NCBI GenBank assembly: GCA_913056125.1
Contig: CAJXNC010000001.1
Location: forward strand, 1-64,000
Direction of reading: 5' to 3'
DNA: 64,000 bases
Source of the DNA: an uncultured Altererythrobacter sp.
Lineage (GTDB): Bacteria; Pseudomonadota; Alphaproteobacteria; Sphingomonadales; Sphingomonadaceae
Part shown: piece by piece, positions 19,343 to 28,165 of the stretch
Position numbering within the stretch: position 1 is the stretch's first letter
How the letters are laid out: each line of letters starts with the position of its first letter
Position numbers and translations under genes: made by a program
The notes under the pieces: generated by a model
Databases searched by the model: none
The model's input: the letters and a program-made list of their open reading frames with translations, nothing else
Told to the model about the DNA's origin: nothing

Positions 19343-19903
19343 TCAGGTCACAAGCGCCAGACGGACCTGCCCCACGCCGCTGCGGATCAGGCCGATTTCC
19401 CGCGCAGCGGCCTCCGAAAGGTCGATCACGCGGTTGCCGTGATAGGGCCCGCGATCGTTGATCCGCACGATGACGGTCTCGCCATTCGCCGGATTGGTCA
19501 CCCGTACCTTGCTGCCCATTGGTAGAGTGCGATGCGCAGCGGTCATCTCTGCGGGATTGAATATCTCGCCATTGGCGGTGAGATTTCCGGCGAAACCGGC
19601 GCCGTAATAGCTCGCCTCGCCCATGCCGAGATGTTGCTCGTCGCCTGCGGGAATGGGCTCATAGGCCGTTAGCGGTTCTGCTTCGATACTCGCCATACCC
19701 TTGCCCAGCGGTATGATTTCTGGCGCCGCGCGCTCGCGCAGGATGATGGCCAGCAGGATCCCGGCGACCATTGCCGTCAGGGTCACGCCGATGATCAGCA
19801 ACTGCCTTTGTGACTTGAGCCGCATGAGCACTTGCAGGCGCTCGCGGCGACTGGGGAGCGTGTTGGTTGGCACCGGCTCTATCGGAATAATGTAATTGCT
19901 CAT
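19343..19903 (-). CDS. RlpA-like double-psi beta-barrel protein
   Basis: A 186 aa membrane-anchored protein: residues ~30-50 are a transmembrane anchor ([20 protein letters not shown]), and ~95-185 form the RlpA double-psi barrel ([35 protein letters not shown]). RlpA proteins are septal lytic transglycosylases on denuded glycan; the family's catalytic Asp appears kept in NDRGP. No SPOR domain. The start MSNYIIP at 19903 precedes the anchor with a sensible spacing. Confidence 0.85.
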   Translation of the reverse strand: MSNYIIPIEPVPTNTLPSRRERLQVLMRLKSQRQLLIIGVTLTAMVAGILLAIILRERAAPEIIPLGKGMASIEAEPLTAYEPIPAGDEQHLGMGEASYYGAGFAGNLTANGEIFNPAEMTAAHRTLPMGSKVRVTNPANGETVIVRINDRGPYHGNRVIDLSEAAAREIGLIRSGVGQVRLALVT

Positions 19904-19972
19904 AACAAACCAAGGGATGGGCACGGGTGATTGTTCCGAGATTCTGACCTTGCCCGAATCCTCAAAGACAAG

Positions 19973-20003
19973 ACGCCCGGCCCTCGCTGAGAGGACCGGG
20001 CGT
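19973..20003 (-). terminator. Intrinsic terminator-like hairpin
   Basis: ACGCCCGG (19973-19980) pairs with CCGGGCGT (19996-20003), with an inner CCTC/GAGG stem and GCTGA loop. On the minus strand the tail is CTTGTCTTT, weakly T-rich, so it probably ends the transcript of the two small minus-strand genes upstream; the plus-strand tail TTTGCTT is shorter. Confidence 0.5.
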
Positions 20004-20061
20004 TTGCTTGCGGGCTGGAGGAGTGAGGAGCGCCCGCGTGGTGTGCTTTGGTTGCTGGTTT

Positions 20062-20145
20062 TCAGAAGAAGCTGCTGTGAAACATGGTCGCGCTCACGAT
20101 GACGGCGCAGAACATGGAAAGCAGGCGGGTGGTCATGTCGGTCAT
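20062..20145 (-). CDS. 27-residue hydrophobic small protein
   Basis: A very short reading frame beginning [13 protein letters not shown] and ending HSSFF, with a central hydrophobic stretch able to span or insert in a membrane. Support: CGGAGAAAG lies 3-11 nt upstream of the ATG at 20145, the frame starts 27 nt after the stop of the small membrane protein gene, and the hairpin at 19973-20003 follows. Family unknown; short length means it could be chance. Confidence 0.45.
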   Translation of the reverse strand: MTDMTTRLLSMFCAVIVSATMFHSSFF

Positions 20146-20172
20146 GGTCTTTCTCCGGTTGGAAGCTGGGGT

Positions 20173-20430
20173 TCAGTCGCGGCGCATGCGGATGAAGCTG
20201 CGGAAGCGCTGGAACAGGTTGATCCCGAACCAGGCGGCGCCCGCGTAAAGGATCAGTTCGGTGGCGCCCGCACCGCCGGCGACGATCAGCGCCTTGGTGC
20301 GCAGGTCCGGCTGGAGGATCGCCAGTGCGGCGAAAACGGCCACCCAGATGGCGGTGATCAGGGTAACGCCTGCAATGATAAAGGGCTTGGTCTTGCGAGT
20401 GGTATTGGCGGTCTTGGTTTCGGTATTCAT
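20173..20430 (-). CDS. Small inner-membrane protein, unknown function
   Basis: 85 aa: a polar N-terminus, two predicted transmembrane helices ([21 protein letters not shown] and [21 protein letters not shown]) and a basic C-terminus ([10 protein letters not shown]), so both ends are likely cytoplasmic. GGAGACGCGAG lies just upstream of the ATG. Divergent from the ECF sigma gene across a 122 nt AT-rich control region. I do not recognise the family. Confidence 0.7.
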   Translation of the reverse strand: MNTETKTANTTRKTKPFIIAGVTLITAIWVAVFAALAILQPDLRTKALIVAGGAGATELILYAGAAWFGINLFQRFRSFIRMRRD

Positions 20431-20483
20431 GTCTCGCGTCTCCTTTCGTTGAGAACGCTGGACAGTCCGATCGCCCGCCACAT

Positions 20484-20520
20484 TTCTTACTGATTTTCTT
20501 GAAAAAAGATTTTGTAAGAA
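20484..20520. promoter_or_regulatory. AT-rich inverted repeat upstream of ECF sigma gene
   Basis: TTCTTAC (20484-20490) and GTAAGAA (20514-20520) are perfect 7 bp inverted repeats around an A/T-rich centre, a sharp drop in G+C within the divergent promoter region. Possibly an operator or promoter area for the sigma factor gene. Confidence 0.3.
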
Positions 20521-20552
20521 GCCTGCTGAAAGGCGAGACTACCACCATAGAA

Positions 20553-21038
20553 ATGAGCACGATCGAGCACATTGTTTCCGAATACGGGCAGGGCTTGCGA
20601 CGCGTCGCGGCCGCCTACGAGGCGGATGCGATGCTGCAGGAGGATTTGTTCCAGGAAGTGCTGATAGCGATCCACCAGGCTCTTCCCGCATTGCGCGAGA
20701 AGGACCGGCTGGCGCCCTATCTCTACCGCATCGCGCATAATCGCGCGGTGAGCCATGTGGCCAAGGCGGTCGGGCGCAAGAAGGGCGAGGCTGGGGCAGT
20801 GCAGGAGGCGGGTGAAGAGGTCGAACCATCACCCGAACATGCGCTGATCGAGAGCGAGCGAGCCGACCGGCTGGCCCATGCGATCCGCCGCCTGCCGCTC
20901 TCCTATCGCCAGGCGGTGACGCTCTACCTCGAAGAGATGCCCTATGCCGAGATTGCCGAGGCCCTGGACATCAGTGAATCGAATGTTGGCGTGCGCATCA
21001 ACCGCGCCAAGCAGATGCTGAAGGAGATGCTCTCATGA
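20553..21038 (+). CDS. ECF-type RNA polymerase sigma factor
   Basis: A 161 aa sigma-70-family extracytoplasmic-function sigma factor. Region 2 is seen in [35 protein letters not shown], region 4 in [40 protein letters not shown]. The ATG at 20553 is chosen; a TTG at 20499 would add 18 residues. The last four bases overlap the next gene (ATGA), the typical layout of a sigma factor with its regulator. Confidence 0.9.
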   Translation: MSTIEHIVSEYGQGLRRVAAAYEADAMLQEDLFQEVLIAIHQALPALREKDRLAPYLYRIAHNRAVSHVAKAVGRKKGEAGAVQEAGEEVEPSPEHALIESERADRLAHAIRRLPLSYRQAVTLYLEEMPYAEIAEALDISESNVGVRINRAKQMLKEMLS

Positions 21039-21613
21039 GCACGGACGATTTTCTCGATGGCCTCAAAGACGACTGGCAGAGCCGCTCGGCCGACCTTGGT
21101 AATGTGGCCGAGAAGGTTGCGCGCGGCGAAGAGCTGGTGCGGCGCGAAAAGCGCGGGCGGCTGGTGCAGATCGCTCTGCTCGGCGCCTTTGCCATCTATT
21201 TCTTCTGGCAGGCCTGGATGCTGCACGACATCCTGTTCCACCTTGGCGGCGTGGCCTTCCTCACCGCCGTGGCGCTGGCGGCAGGCGACTATTTGTACCT
21301 GCGCCGCAACGATCCGGCGGCCATGCTGGGCGATCCGGGGAGCGTGCTCGTCAAGGCCGAGCGGCAGGCGCGGATCGCGCTGCGGCTGGCCGAAGCGATG
21401 GCGGCCCATTCTCTGCTCCTGTTGGTCTGCGCCGCCATCGTGATCGGCTTCGTCTTCTACGGCCTCTATCCGCCGCCCATCATGTTGATCGGGTTCCTGT
21501 GGATCGCTGCCGGTGTGGGCATGTATCTCGTCCACCGCTCCAAGCATGGTGCTGCCAAGGCGGAACTCGACGGAATCCTGGCCATGCAGGAGGAATTGCT
21601 CGGCGAAGACTGA
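21035..21613 (+). CDS. Membrane protein coupled to ECF sigma, putative anti-sigma factor
   Basis: A 192 aa protein: a cytoplasmic N-terminus of ~45 aa (DFLDGLKDDWQSRS), two helices around 46-85, a charged loop, and two more around 125-170. It has no zinc-binding HxxxCxxC anti-sigma motif. The role as regulator of the preceding sigma factor is inferred only from the 4 nt overlap and the membrane-plus-cytoplasmic-head layout. Confidence 0.7.
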   Translation: MSTDDFLDGLKDDWQSRSADLGNVAEKVARGEELVRREKRGRLVQIALLGAFAIYFFWQAWMLHDILFHLGGVAFLTAVALAAGDYLYLRRNDPAAMLGDPGSVLVKAERQARIALRLAEAMAAHSLLLLVCAAIVIGFVFYGLYPPPIMLIGFLWIAAGVGMYLVHRSKHGAAKAELDGILAMQEELLGED

Positions 21614-21624
21614 TCCGCAAAGCA

Positions 21625-21654
21625 AAACGCCCCGGAGTTTCCTCCGGGGCGTTT
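21625..21654. terminator. Bidirectional intrinsic terminator
   Basis: AAACGCCCCGGAG (21625-21637), loop TTTC, CTCCGGGGCGTTT (21642-21654): a perfect 13 bp stem with T or A tracts on each side. It separates the plus-strand sigma/anti-sigma pair from the convergent dhaK gene and can work in both directions. Confidence 0.9.
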
Positions 21655-21679
21655 CGTATTGGCTAACTGATCGAGTGGA

Positions 21680-22672
21680 TCAGAAGATACGGCAGGCCGT
21701 TTCAGCCGGAGCGTCGAGCAGCTTTTCGAGCTCGTCATCCAGCTTCAGCATGGTCAGCGAGCAACCCGCCATTTCGATGGCGGTGCAATATTCGCCGACA
21801 TAGTTGCGGGCCACGGTCAGGCCGGTCTCCGCAGCAAGCTTGGCAGCTTCATTGTAGACTACGTAGAGCTCTGCCGGCGGGGTGCCACCAAGGCCGTTCA
21901 CCATCAGCGCAACCTTGTCGCCCGAGTTGAACGGCAGGTCGCTCTGCACGGCGTCGTAGAGGATCTTGGTGATCTCTGCAGCGCTCTTCATCTTGGTGCG
22001 CTCACGGCCCGGTTCGCCATGGATACCGACGCCCACTTCCATTTCATCGTCGCCGATGTCGAAGATGGGGTCACCCTTTGCCGGCGGGATGCAGCTGGTC
22101 AGCGCAACGCCCATGGTGCGGACGTTGTTGTTGACCTTCTCTGCGATGGCGACGACTTCGTCCAGGCTCGCACCGGCTTCTGCAGCAGCGCCGCATGCCT
22201 TCATGACGAAGAAGTTGCCGGCCACGCCGCGGCGGCCGACCGTGTACAGGCTGTCCTGCACGGCGACGTCATCATTGATGTGGAACTGAACGACCTTGAT
22301 GCCTTCGGCTTCGGCCATTTCGGTGGCCATGTCCCAAGCCATGCGGTCACCCTGGTAATTGTTGACCAGGACCAGCACGCCGGCATCGGTCGCAACCGAC
22401 TTGATCGTCTCGAGGCAGGCATCGACCGGCGGGGCGGCGAAGACCGGACCCTGGCAGGCGGCGGTCAGCATGCCGGGGCCAACGGCCATGACGTGTGCCG
22501 GCTCGTGGCCGGAACCCGAACCCTGGACAATCGCGACCTTGCTGGCATCGACGTTCTTGCGCTTGATCAGCTGGAATTCCGGCATTGCTTCGAGCAGGTC
22601 CGGATTGGCGGCGATCACGCCTGCCATGAATTCCGGCACGAAGTTTTCCGGATTGTTGACGAACTTCTTCAT
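21680..22672 (-). CDS. dhaK: Dihydroxyacetone kinase subunit DhaK
   Basis: A 330 aa DhaK-fold protein that binds dihydroxyacetone covalently through a His (the His of GVGIHGEPG, ~215-220). QGSGSGHEPAH near 50-60 is the other substrate-site signature. Full family length for the separate (PTS-type) subunit. Start MKKFVNNPENF at 22672 matches the usual N-terminus. Last gene of the run aldolase-HAD-DhaL-DhaK; dhaM is not present in the window. Confidence 0.93.
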   Translation of the reverse strand: MKKFVNNPENFVPEFMAGVIAANPDLLEAMPEFQLIKRKNVDASKVAIVQGSGSGHEPAHVMAVGPGMLTAACQGPVFAAPPVDACLETIKSVATDAGVLVLVNNYQGDRMAWDMATEMAEAEGIKVVQFHINDDVAVQDSLYTVGRRGVAGNFFVMKACGAAAEAGASLDEVVAIAEKVNNNVRTMGVALTSCIPPAKGDPIFDIGDDEMEVGVGIHGEPGRERTKMKSAAEITKILYDAVQSDLPFNSGDKVALMVNGLGGTPPAELYVVYNEAAKLAAETGLTVARNYVGEYCTAIEMAGCSLTMLKLDDELEKLLDAPAETACRIF

Positions 22673-22692
22673 GTCATTCCTCTCCCTTGGAA

Positions 22693-23355
22693 TCAGCGAT
22701 TCAATTCTGCGGCGGTGGGGGTGTAGTCCACGCCATAGTGCTTGCACCAGTCATAAAGGATGGTGGCGATACCGACGATGCCCGGATCGGGCGTGTCGGC
22801 GCTACGCTCGCCTACCTGGCTGGCGCGGCCGCGATGGGCGACCAGAGTGCGCGTTTCGTCGATGGCCTTGTCGGCCTCCGCGGTAATGGCGGCGAGCACA
22901 GCGCCGAGGTCGGAACCGTCCATTTCCTTCATCTTGTCGTGGATCGGCCAGAGCGCATCGAGCAGCGTCTTGTCGCCGCGCTGCGCCCCGCCGCGGGCAA
23001 CGATGCCCTCGATCGCGCTGCCGAGCATGTCGGTCAGCTGCTCATAGGTCACTTCAGTCAGGCCCTTGGAGACCATGCCCGCACGCATAAAGCCGGTGCC
23101 CCAGATCGGGCCCGAGGAACCGCCGACATGCTTCGAGCAGATCATCGAGATCTTCAGCAGCATGGCGCCGATCGCGCTCTTGTCGATTTCTGGCAGGTCC
23201 TTCTTGATGACCTTGAAGCCGGTTGCCAGCGAGGTGCCGAAATCGCCGTCGCCGGCAAGGCCGTCCAGATCGGAGAAATACTTCTCGTTGCGGATCACCG
23301 TGTCGCAGGTGATGTCGATGGTCTTCTCGATTTGCTCAAGCGAAATTGCAGACAT
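22693..23355 (-). CDS. dhaL: Dihydroxyacetone kinase subunit DhaL
   Basis: A 220 aa nucleotide-binding subunit that phosphorylates DhaK-bound dihydroxyacetone. The Mg-ADP site reads LAGDGDFGTSLATG (~32-45; the usual motif has GDGDHG, here Phe replaces His), with KHVGGSSGPIWGTGFMRAG further on. In PTS-type enzymes ADP stays bound and is recharged by DhaM; in ATP-type enzymes it exchanges. Which applies is undecided because no dhaM is nearby. 20 nt upstream of dhaK. Confidence 0.92.
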   Translation of the reverse strand: MSAISLEQIEKTIDITCDTVIRNEKYFSDLDGLAGDGDFGTSLATGFKVIKKDLPEIDKSAIGAMLLKISMICSKHVGGSSGPIWGTGFMRAGMVSKGLTEVTYEQLTDMLGSAIEGIVARGGAQRGDKTLLDALWPIHDKMKEMDGSDLGAVLAAITAEADKAIDETRTLVAHRGRASQVGERSADTPDPGIVGIATILYDWCKHYGVDYTPTAAELNR

Positions 23356-23369
23356 TACTCTTCTCTCCC

Positions 23370-24098
23370 TCAAGCTGCCGCTTTGGCGGCCAGCTCACCC
23401 AGGTCTTCGATCGTGATGTTGATATTGGGCGCATCGCCCAGTTCGGGAACGACCTTCACCGCTTCGGTGAAGTCCTCGTCCACCGTATAGGTGCTCGTCG
23501 TGATGATCGTGGGGATTCCCGCACCGGTCGAGGCGCGCAGACCATTGCGGCTGTCTTCCACCACCATGCAGTCGCTCGCCGGCAGGCGCAGCGTTTCGAG
23601 CGCGAGCAGGTAGATTTCCGGATCGGGCTTCTTCTTGCTTACCACATCGCCGGCATGGACGAATTCGAAGGCCGCCTTGCGCTCTGCCCCGAACAGGTCG
23701 AGCACGGCATCGATGAATTTCGCGTTTGAGGTGGTGCATACGCCCAGGCGAACACCGGCCGCGCGCGCTTCGTCGATAATACGCAATATGCCGGGGCGGA
23801 CCGGCAGGTCCTTGACGATCTCGGAAACCAGCGCCGTCTTGGTCTTGTGCAGGGCGAGGATCAGCTCTTCCTTGCCGCCATATTCGGCCACCTTGTCTTC
23901 CGGCCATCCGAACTCGTCGAAATAGGCGGTCATGCGCTCCTTGCCGCCGGCGACCAGCAGCATCTTCGCATAGAAATCGACGCTCCATTCGGCGTCGATG
24001 CCGAATTCCTTGAACGCCTGGTTGAAGCCGACGCGATGGGCGTCACGCTCGGTATCGACGAGCACGCCGTCGCAATCGAAAATCAGTGCCTTGATCAT
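23370..24098 (-). CDS. HAD-superfamily phosphatase/mutase (CbbY-like)
   Basis: A 242 aa haloacid-dehalogenase-fold enzyme. Motif I is DCDGVLVDTE (~8-17, nucleophile Asp), motif II CTTSN, motif III KKKPDPEIYLLA, motif IV VVEDSRNG. An alpha-helical cap follows motif I (subclass IA). It could be a sugar-phosphate phosphatase acting on the aldolase's substrate or product. Gaps of 14 nt to dhaL and 17 nt to the aldolase mark a single operon. Confidence 0.88.
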   Translation of the reverse strand: MIKALIFDCDGVLVDTERDAHRVGFNQAFKEFGIDAEWSVDFYAKMLLVAGGKERMTAYFDEFGWPEDKVAEYGGKEELILALHKTKTALVSEIVKDLPVRPGILRIIDEARAAGVRLGVCTTSNAKFIDAVLDLFGAERKAAFEFVHAGDVVSKKKPDPEIYLLALETLRLPASDCMVVEDSRNGLRASTGAGIPTIITTSTYTVDEDFTEAVKVVPELGDAPNINITIEDLGELAAKAAA

Positions 24099-24115
24099 TT
24101 GTAGTGCGCGCTCCC

Positions 24116-25003
24116 TCAGGCCATTTCGCTCTGGCTTTGGAGGAAGGCGGAACCCTGGTCCGTGCCGCCGAACTTCTCGATGAAGCTGGCGAACAGGGCC
24201 TTGCAGGCCTGGTACTGGGCATCGACCACGCGCAGCGGCTCGTAATCGTCTGGATTTGCGCGGTGATAGTCGACGAAGCTCTGTACGAAGACGTGCTTGA
24301 GATTGGTCGAGATGTTCACCTTGGCCGAACCGCGGGCGATGGCCTTGGCGAAGGTCTCGTCCGACAGGCCGGTACCGCCGTGCAGCGCCATCGGTGTGTT
24401 GGTGGCGGCATTGATTGCGGCGATGCGGTCGAAATCGACCTTGGGCTCACCCTTGTAATAGCCATGTGCCGTGCCGACCGCGCAGGCGAAGGCCGACAGG
24501 TCCAGCGCGTCACAGAACTTCTTGGCGTCTTCCGGGTCGGTCAGCACGCTATCCGCTTCGTCGACCACCATGTCGTCCTCGACGCCCATGATCTGGCCCA
24601 GCTCGGCTTCCATGCCGACGCCGTACTTCTCGGCAATGTCGCGCACGCGCTTCGACATTTCGAGGTTCTCCTCGAAGGGGAATTCCGAAGCGTCGATCAT
24701 GATCGAGGTCCAGCCGGCCTTGGCGCATTCCTCGATCATCTCGATATCCTTGCAATGATCGAGATGGAGCACGACGGGCACGGGAGAGTCTTCGGCGACG
24801 GTGCGCACCCAGGAAACGATTTCCTTGTGGCTGAAATATTTGATGGTCTTTGCGCTGGTCTGGCAGATGACCGGGGCGTTCAGCCCTTCGGCGGCTTTCA
24901 CCATTCCCTTCGTCGTATTGTAGTCAACGAGGTTGAATGCGGCGACGGCATAGTGGTTGTCCATCGCGTGACGCAGCAGCGGTTTCATGTTTACCAGCGG
25001 CAT
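24116..25003 (-). CDS. Class II (zinc) fructose/tagatose-bisphosphate-type aldolase
   Basis: A 295 aa Zn2+-dependent aldolase of the FbaA/GatY family, which reversibly joins dihydroxyacetone phosphate to an aldehyde phosphate. Metal-site and catalytic landmarks: VVLHLDHCKD (Asp and His), MEAELGQIMG, GTAHGYYKGEPKV and ALHGGTGLSDE. Start MPLVNMKPLL at 25003. First gene of an operon with HAD, dhaL and dhaK: DhaKL could supply its dihydroxyacetone phosphate. Which sugar it uses is unknown. Confidence 0.9.
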   Translation of the reverse strand: MPLVNMKPLLRHAMDNHYAVAAFNLVDYNTTKGMVKAAEGLNAPVICQTSAKTIKYFSHKEIVSWVRTVAEDSPVPVVLHLDHCKDIEMIEECAKAGWTSIMIDASEFPFEENLEMSKRVRDIAEKYGVGMEAELGQIMGVEDDMVVDEADSVLTDPEDAKKFCDALDLSAFACAVGTAHGYYKGEPKVDFDRIAAINAATNTPMALHGGTGLSDETFAKAIARGSAKVNISTNLKHVFVQSFVDYHRANPDDYEPLRVVDAQYQACKALFASFIEKFGGTDQGSAFLQSQSEMA

Positions 25004-25199
25004 GGGTGTGCTCCTTAGTTCTTCTGGGTTCCTGCGCGTCTCCCTCGGCGCGAAACCTGTCGAATCGGCTCCATAGCCAGAGAATGTGACGCCTGCCACC
25101 CGTCATTGCGTCGCAAAAGCGCAAAATTCGGCAGGAAATCGACCATTCCAGATAGCGATTGACGCTGTGCGGGGCGCATGGCAATCGCCCGCTCCTCAT

Positions 25200-25273
25200 G
25201 CGGGTGTAGCTCAATGGTAGAGCAGCAGCTTCCCAAGCTGACGACGAGGGTTCGATTCCCTTCACCCGCTCCA
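25200..25273 (+). tRNA. tRNA-Gly (CCC)
   Basis: 74 nt with encoded CCA. Acceptor GCGGGTG (25200-25206) pairs with CACCCGC (25263-25269); D arm GCTC/GAGC; anticodon loop TTCCCAA gives CCC; T arm GAGGG/CCCTT with loop TTCGATT. Confidence 0.96.
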
Positions 25274-25290
25274 GCCGCTAAGGGCGGATC

Positions 25291-25854
25291 ATGCCCGCAT
25301 TCTTCCTCTCGCTGCTGCTCTGCGCGCTGGTGACCGCCGCCGGGCGCGAGAGCGTGCGCGTGGCGCGGCTCTCCGGCGCATTGGGAAGCGGGACCGGCCT
25401 GCTGTTTGCGGTCGTTGCGAGTTCGGTGCTGTCCTCCGCGCTGGCGGCCTTCCTGGGGAGCCGGATCGCCCCCATTCTCGCCGCCGATGCCAAGCTGATG
25501 TTCGTCGCCTTCGCGCTGGGCATTGCCGGCATCGAGCTGGCCCTGCTCAAGCCGCGCCGGGCGCCGGTCGAGCCCACGCGGTCGACGGGCGCGATCCTGC
25601 TGGTCCTGCTCGCCGCACAGATCACCGACGCAGCCCGTTTCTGCATTATGGCGATTGCGGTGAGTACTGCGGCGCCGGCGATGGCTGCAGCCGGCGGGGC
25701 TGTCGGTAGTGCCGCGGCCCTGATCATCGCGTCGATTGCTGCACGGAACTGGGAGGACAAACTTCCTCTCGCCAAGCTGCGCTACCTGGTCGGGTTCATC
25801 CTCGCCATTGCCGGTCTTGTGACGGCAATGTCGGCAAGGGGCATCATCTTCTGA
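25291..25854 (+). CDS. GDT1/TMEM165-like (UPF0016) membrane protein
   Basis: A 187 aa integral membrane protein of about six helices in two similar halves, as in the GDT1 cation (Mn2+/Ca2+) transporter family. The family's two ExGD(K/R)(T/S) motifs are degenerate here: TAAGRES in the first half and QITDAAR in the second. Transport function is therefore uncertain. It begins 17 nt after tRNA-Gly. Confidence 0.6.
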   Translation: MPAFFLSLLLCALVTAAGRESVRVARLSGALGSGTGLLFAVVASSVLSSALAAFLGSRIAPILAADAKLMFVAFALGIAGIELALLKPRRAPVEPTRSTGAILLVLLAAQITDAARFCIMAIAVSTAAPAMAAAGGAVGSAAALIIASIAARNWEDKLPLAKLRYLVGFILAIAGLVTAMSARGIIF

Positions 25855-25866
25855 TAGGAATGCGGT

Positions 25867-26487
25867 ATGAGCTCTATTGCGATTATCGAATCTACCGACA
25901 CGGCGGAGATTGCCGACTGGCTCTTCGCGAAACTGTCCTCTGCACTTGCGGGGCAGGAAGGGTCCGTAGCGATCACCGTGCCAGGTGGATCGACGCCTTT
26001 TCCCATCCTCGAGGAACTGACCGGGCGAGACCTCGACTGGTCGCGCCTGCAGGTCTGGCCGGGGGATGACCGGCTGGTTCCGGAGGACCATGCAGCCAGC
26101 AATACGGGCAAGATCCGCGCCCTGCTCGAACCCGCGGGCGCGCAGGTCATGACACTGGCCGAAGACAGCACGCCGCCACATTTCGCGCTGGCCTGGCTCG
26201 GCATGGGCGGAGACGGGCATATCGCTTCGCTATTCCCCAACACCGATCCCCAGGTGGACGATCCTCAGGTGGTACGACGCCTGACCCCCGATCCCTTGCC
26301 GCCCGAAGCGCCGTTCGACCGCATCACGCTGACCATTCCCGCTTTGCTCGACAGCGACGAGCTGCTTTTCGTCATTCGCGGGGACGACAAGCGCGCCGTG
26401 TTCGATGCCGCCGCGCGCGGGGAGAGCGATTTGCCGATTGCACGGCTTCTCGGGGCGGCCACACAGCCCGTCACATGCTTCGCCTGA
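25867..26487 (+). CDS. pgl: 6-phosphogluconolactonase
   Basis: A 206 aa enzyme of the DevB/SOL type that hydrolyses 6-phosphogluconolactone in the pentose-phosphate and Entner-Doudoroff routes. VPGGSTPFPILEEL and WLGMGGDGHIASLFP are family signatures. Somewhat shorter than the usual ~230 aa. The zwf/edd genes are not in the window. Its end overlaps the NUDIX gene by 13 nt. Confidence 0.9.
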   Translation: MSSIAIIESTDTAEIADWLFAKLSSALAGQEGSVAITVPGGSTPFPILEELTGRDLDWSRLQVWPGDDRLVPEDHAASNTGKIRALLEPAGAQVMTLAEDSTPPHFALAWLGMGGDGHIASLFPNTDPQVDDPQVVRRLTPDPLPPEAPFDRITLTIPALLDSDELLFVIRGDDKRAVFDAAARGESDLPIARLLGAATQPVTCFA

Positions 26488-26936
26488 TTCCGGCAGGGCT
26501 GCATCGCCTGCTGTACCGATTTGCCCATCACGTCCGGCGGCTGGCGATCCGCCATGTCTTCAGCGAGATTCATGGCTGTGCCCTCGTGGTGCAGGACGAT
26601 GACGGGCGGCTGCTCCTTGTCCGGCATTCCTACGGCTCGCGCAGCTGGGTGGTGCCCGGCGGGGGGATGAAGAAGGGCGAGGACCCCTTGGCGGCCGCGC
26701 GGCGCGAACTGGCGGAGGAGCTATCCTGCACTTTCGCCGAGGCGAGGCTGGCTGCCATCCAGCAAGATGTATTCCATGGCGTGCCGCATGTCGTGCATGT
26801 GGTTGCTGGGACGATTTCCGGCACTGCGCAGCCCGACCGGCGCGAGGTCATGGAAGCGCGCTTCTTCCATCGCGGCGAATTCCCCGCAGAACTGAGTTCC
26901 GTCGTGGCGCGCAGGCTCGCGGCGCTGGAGGAATAG
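26475..26936 (+). CDS. NUDIX hydrolase
   Basis: A 153 aa pyrophosphohydrolase with the Nudix box GGGMKKGEDPLAAARRELAEEL (GX5EX7REUXEEXGU, about residues 59-80). The box fits apart from the position after EE (EELS). Preferred substrate not readable. It overlaps the end of pgl and stops exactly where the convergent dinB gene stops. Confidence 0.9.
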   Translation: MLRLIPAGLHRLLYRFAHHVRRLAIRHVFSEIHGCALVVQDDDGRLLLVRHSYGSRSWVVPGGGMKKGEDPLAAARRELAEELSCTFAEARLAAIQQDVFHGVPHVVHVVAGTISGTAQPDRREVMEARFFHRGEFPAELSSVVARRLAALEE

Positions 26937-28061
26937 CTAGAGCAGGGATAGCTGCGCATCGTCGCGTTTTGGCGCTTCGTCTTTCCTGTCGTTTTCGAGA
27001 TTGGACAGCGTCAGCCCCATCAGCCGGATCGGCATGGGCAGCGGTAATTCGTCCTCCAGGATTTTGCGGGCAATGGCGGCGAACTGCTGTTTGTCCTCCA
27101 CGTTCGCCGCCTGCGAGCGCGAGCGTGTGGCGATCTGGAAATCGTTGTATTTGAGCTTGAGCGTTACCGTGCGACCGCGCGCCTTCGCCTGTTCGATCCG
27201 TTCCCACACGATGTCGATGATCCGTTCCAGCGTGTCGCGCAATTCCTCGGGGTCGGAAATATCCTCGAAGAAGGTGCGCTCACCGCCGACAGATTTGCGG
27301 ATGCGATTGGTGCGAACGGGCCTGAGGTCGATGCCGCGCGCGGCGCGAAAGAGGTAATCGCCGAAGCTGCCGAAATGCTGGCGCAGCCATTCGGCATTTT
27401 TCGCGGCGAGGTCTGCGCCGGTCTCGATTCCCAGCCGCGCCATTTTTTCGGCGCCCTTGGGGCCGATGCCGTGGAAGCGCCTGACCGGGAGCGACTGAAC
27501 GAAAGTGGCGCCCTGTCCCGGCTTGATCACGCACAGCCCGTCGGGCTTGTTCTGGTCGCTGGCGAGCTTGGCGAGGAACTTGTTGTAGGAGACCCCGGCG
27601 CTGGCGGTCAGCCCGGTGGTCTCGCGGATTTCCTTGCGGATCATTTCGGCGATGCGTGTCGCCGAGCCGATCCCGCGAATGTCTTCGGTGACGTCGAGAT
27701 AGGCTTCGTCGAGGCTCAAGGGTTCGACATGCGGTGTGTGGCTGCGGAAAATCATGCGGATTTGCTGCGAGACTTCGCGATAGACCTCGAAACGGTGCTT
27801 GACGAAGATCAGCTCGGGGCATTTGCGCTTGGCGGTCACGCTGGGCATGGCGCTGCGCACGCCGAACTTCCGCGCCTCGTAGCTGGCCGCGGCAACCACG
27901 CCGCGCCCGCCCGCGCCGCCCACCGCCACGGGCTTGCCGCGCAGGTCAGGATTGTCGCGCTGTTCGACGCTGGCGAAGAAGGCGTCCATGTCGACATGGA
28001 TGATCTTGCGCAGGCCCTGCGGTTCCTCCTCGAAATCCCCATCCTGATCCATTCCAGACAT
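26937..28061 (-). CDS. dinB: DNA polymerase IV (Y family)
   Basis: A 374 aa translesion polymerase. Catalytic motifs are HVDMDAFFASVEQ (~22-34) and SLDEAYLDVTED (~117-128), followed by thumb and little-finger domains. The C-terminus ends APKRDDAQLSLL, a likely clamp-binding peptide (QLSLL). No LexA box was recognised upstream. Confidence 0.95.
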   Translation of the reverse strand: MSGMDQDGDFEEEPQGLRKIIHVDMDAFFASVEQRDNPDLRGKPVAVGGAGGRGVVAAASYEARKFGVRSAMPSVTAKRKCPELIFVKHRFEVYREVSQQIRMIFRSHTPHVEPLSLDEAYLDVTEDIRGIGSATRIAEMIRKEIRETTGLTASAGVSYNKFLAKLASDQNKPDGLCVIKPGQGATFVQSLPVRRFHGIGPKGAEKMARLGIETGADLAAKNAEWLRQHFGSFGDYLFRAARGIDLRPVRTNRIRKSVGGERTFFEDISDPEELRDTLERIIDIVWERIEQAKARGRTVTLKLKYNDFQIATRSRSQAANVEDKQQFAAIARKILEDELPLPMPIRLMGLTLSNLENDRKDEAPKRDDAQLSLL

Positions 28062-28165
28062 GCGTGCAGGTTAGGCGCTTGGCACGCATTCGTCATCCGG
28101 CGGATAACCAACATAAATGTCGGCAAGCGCTTTCCCCGAAGGCCTTGCTTGTCTAGAGGCGCTGC

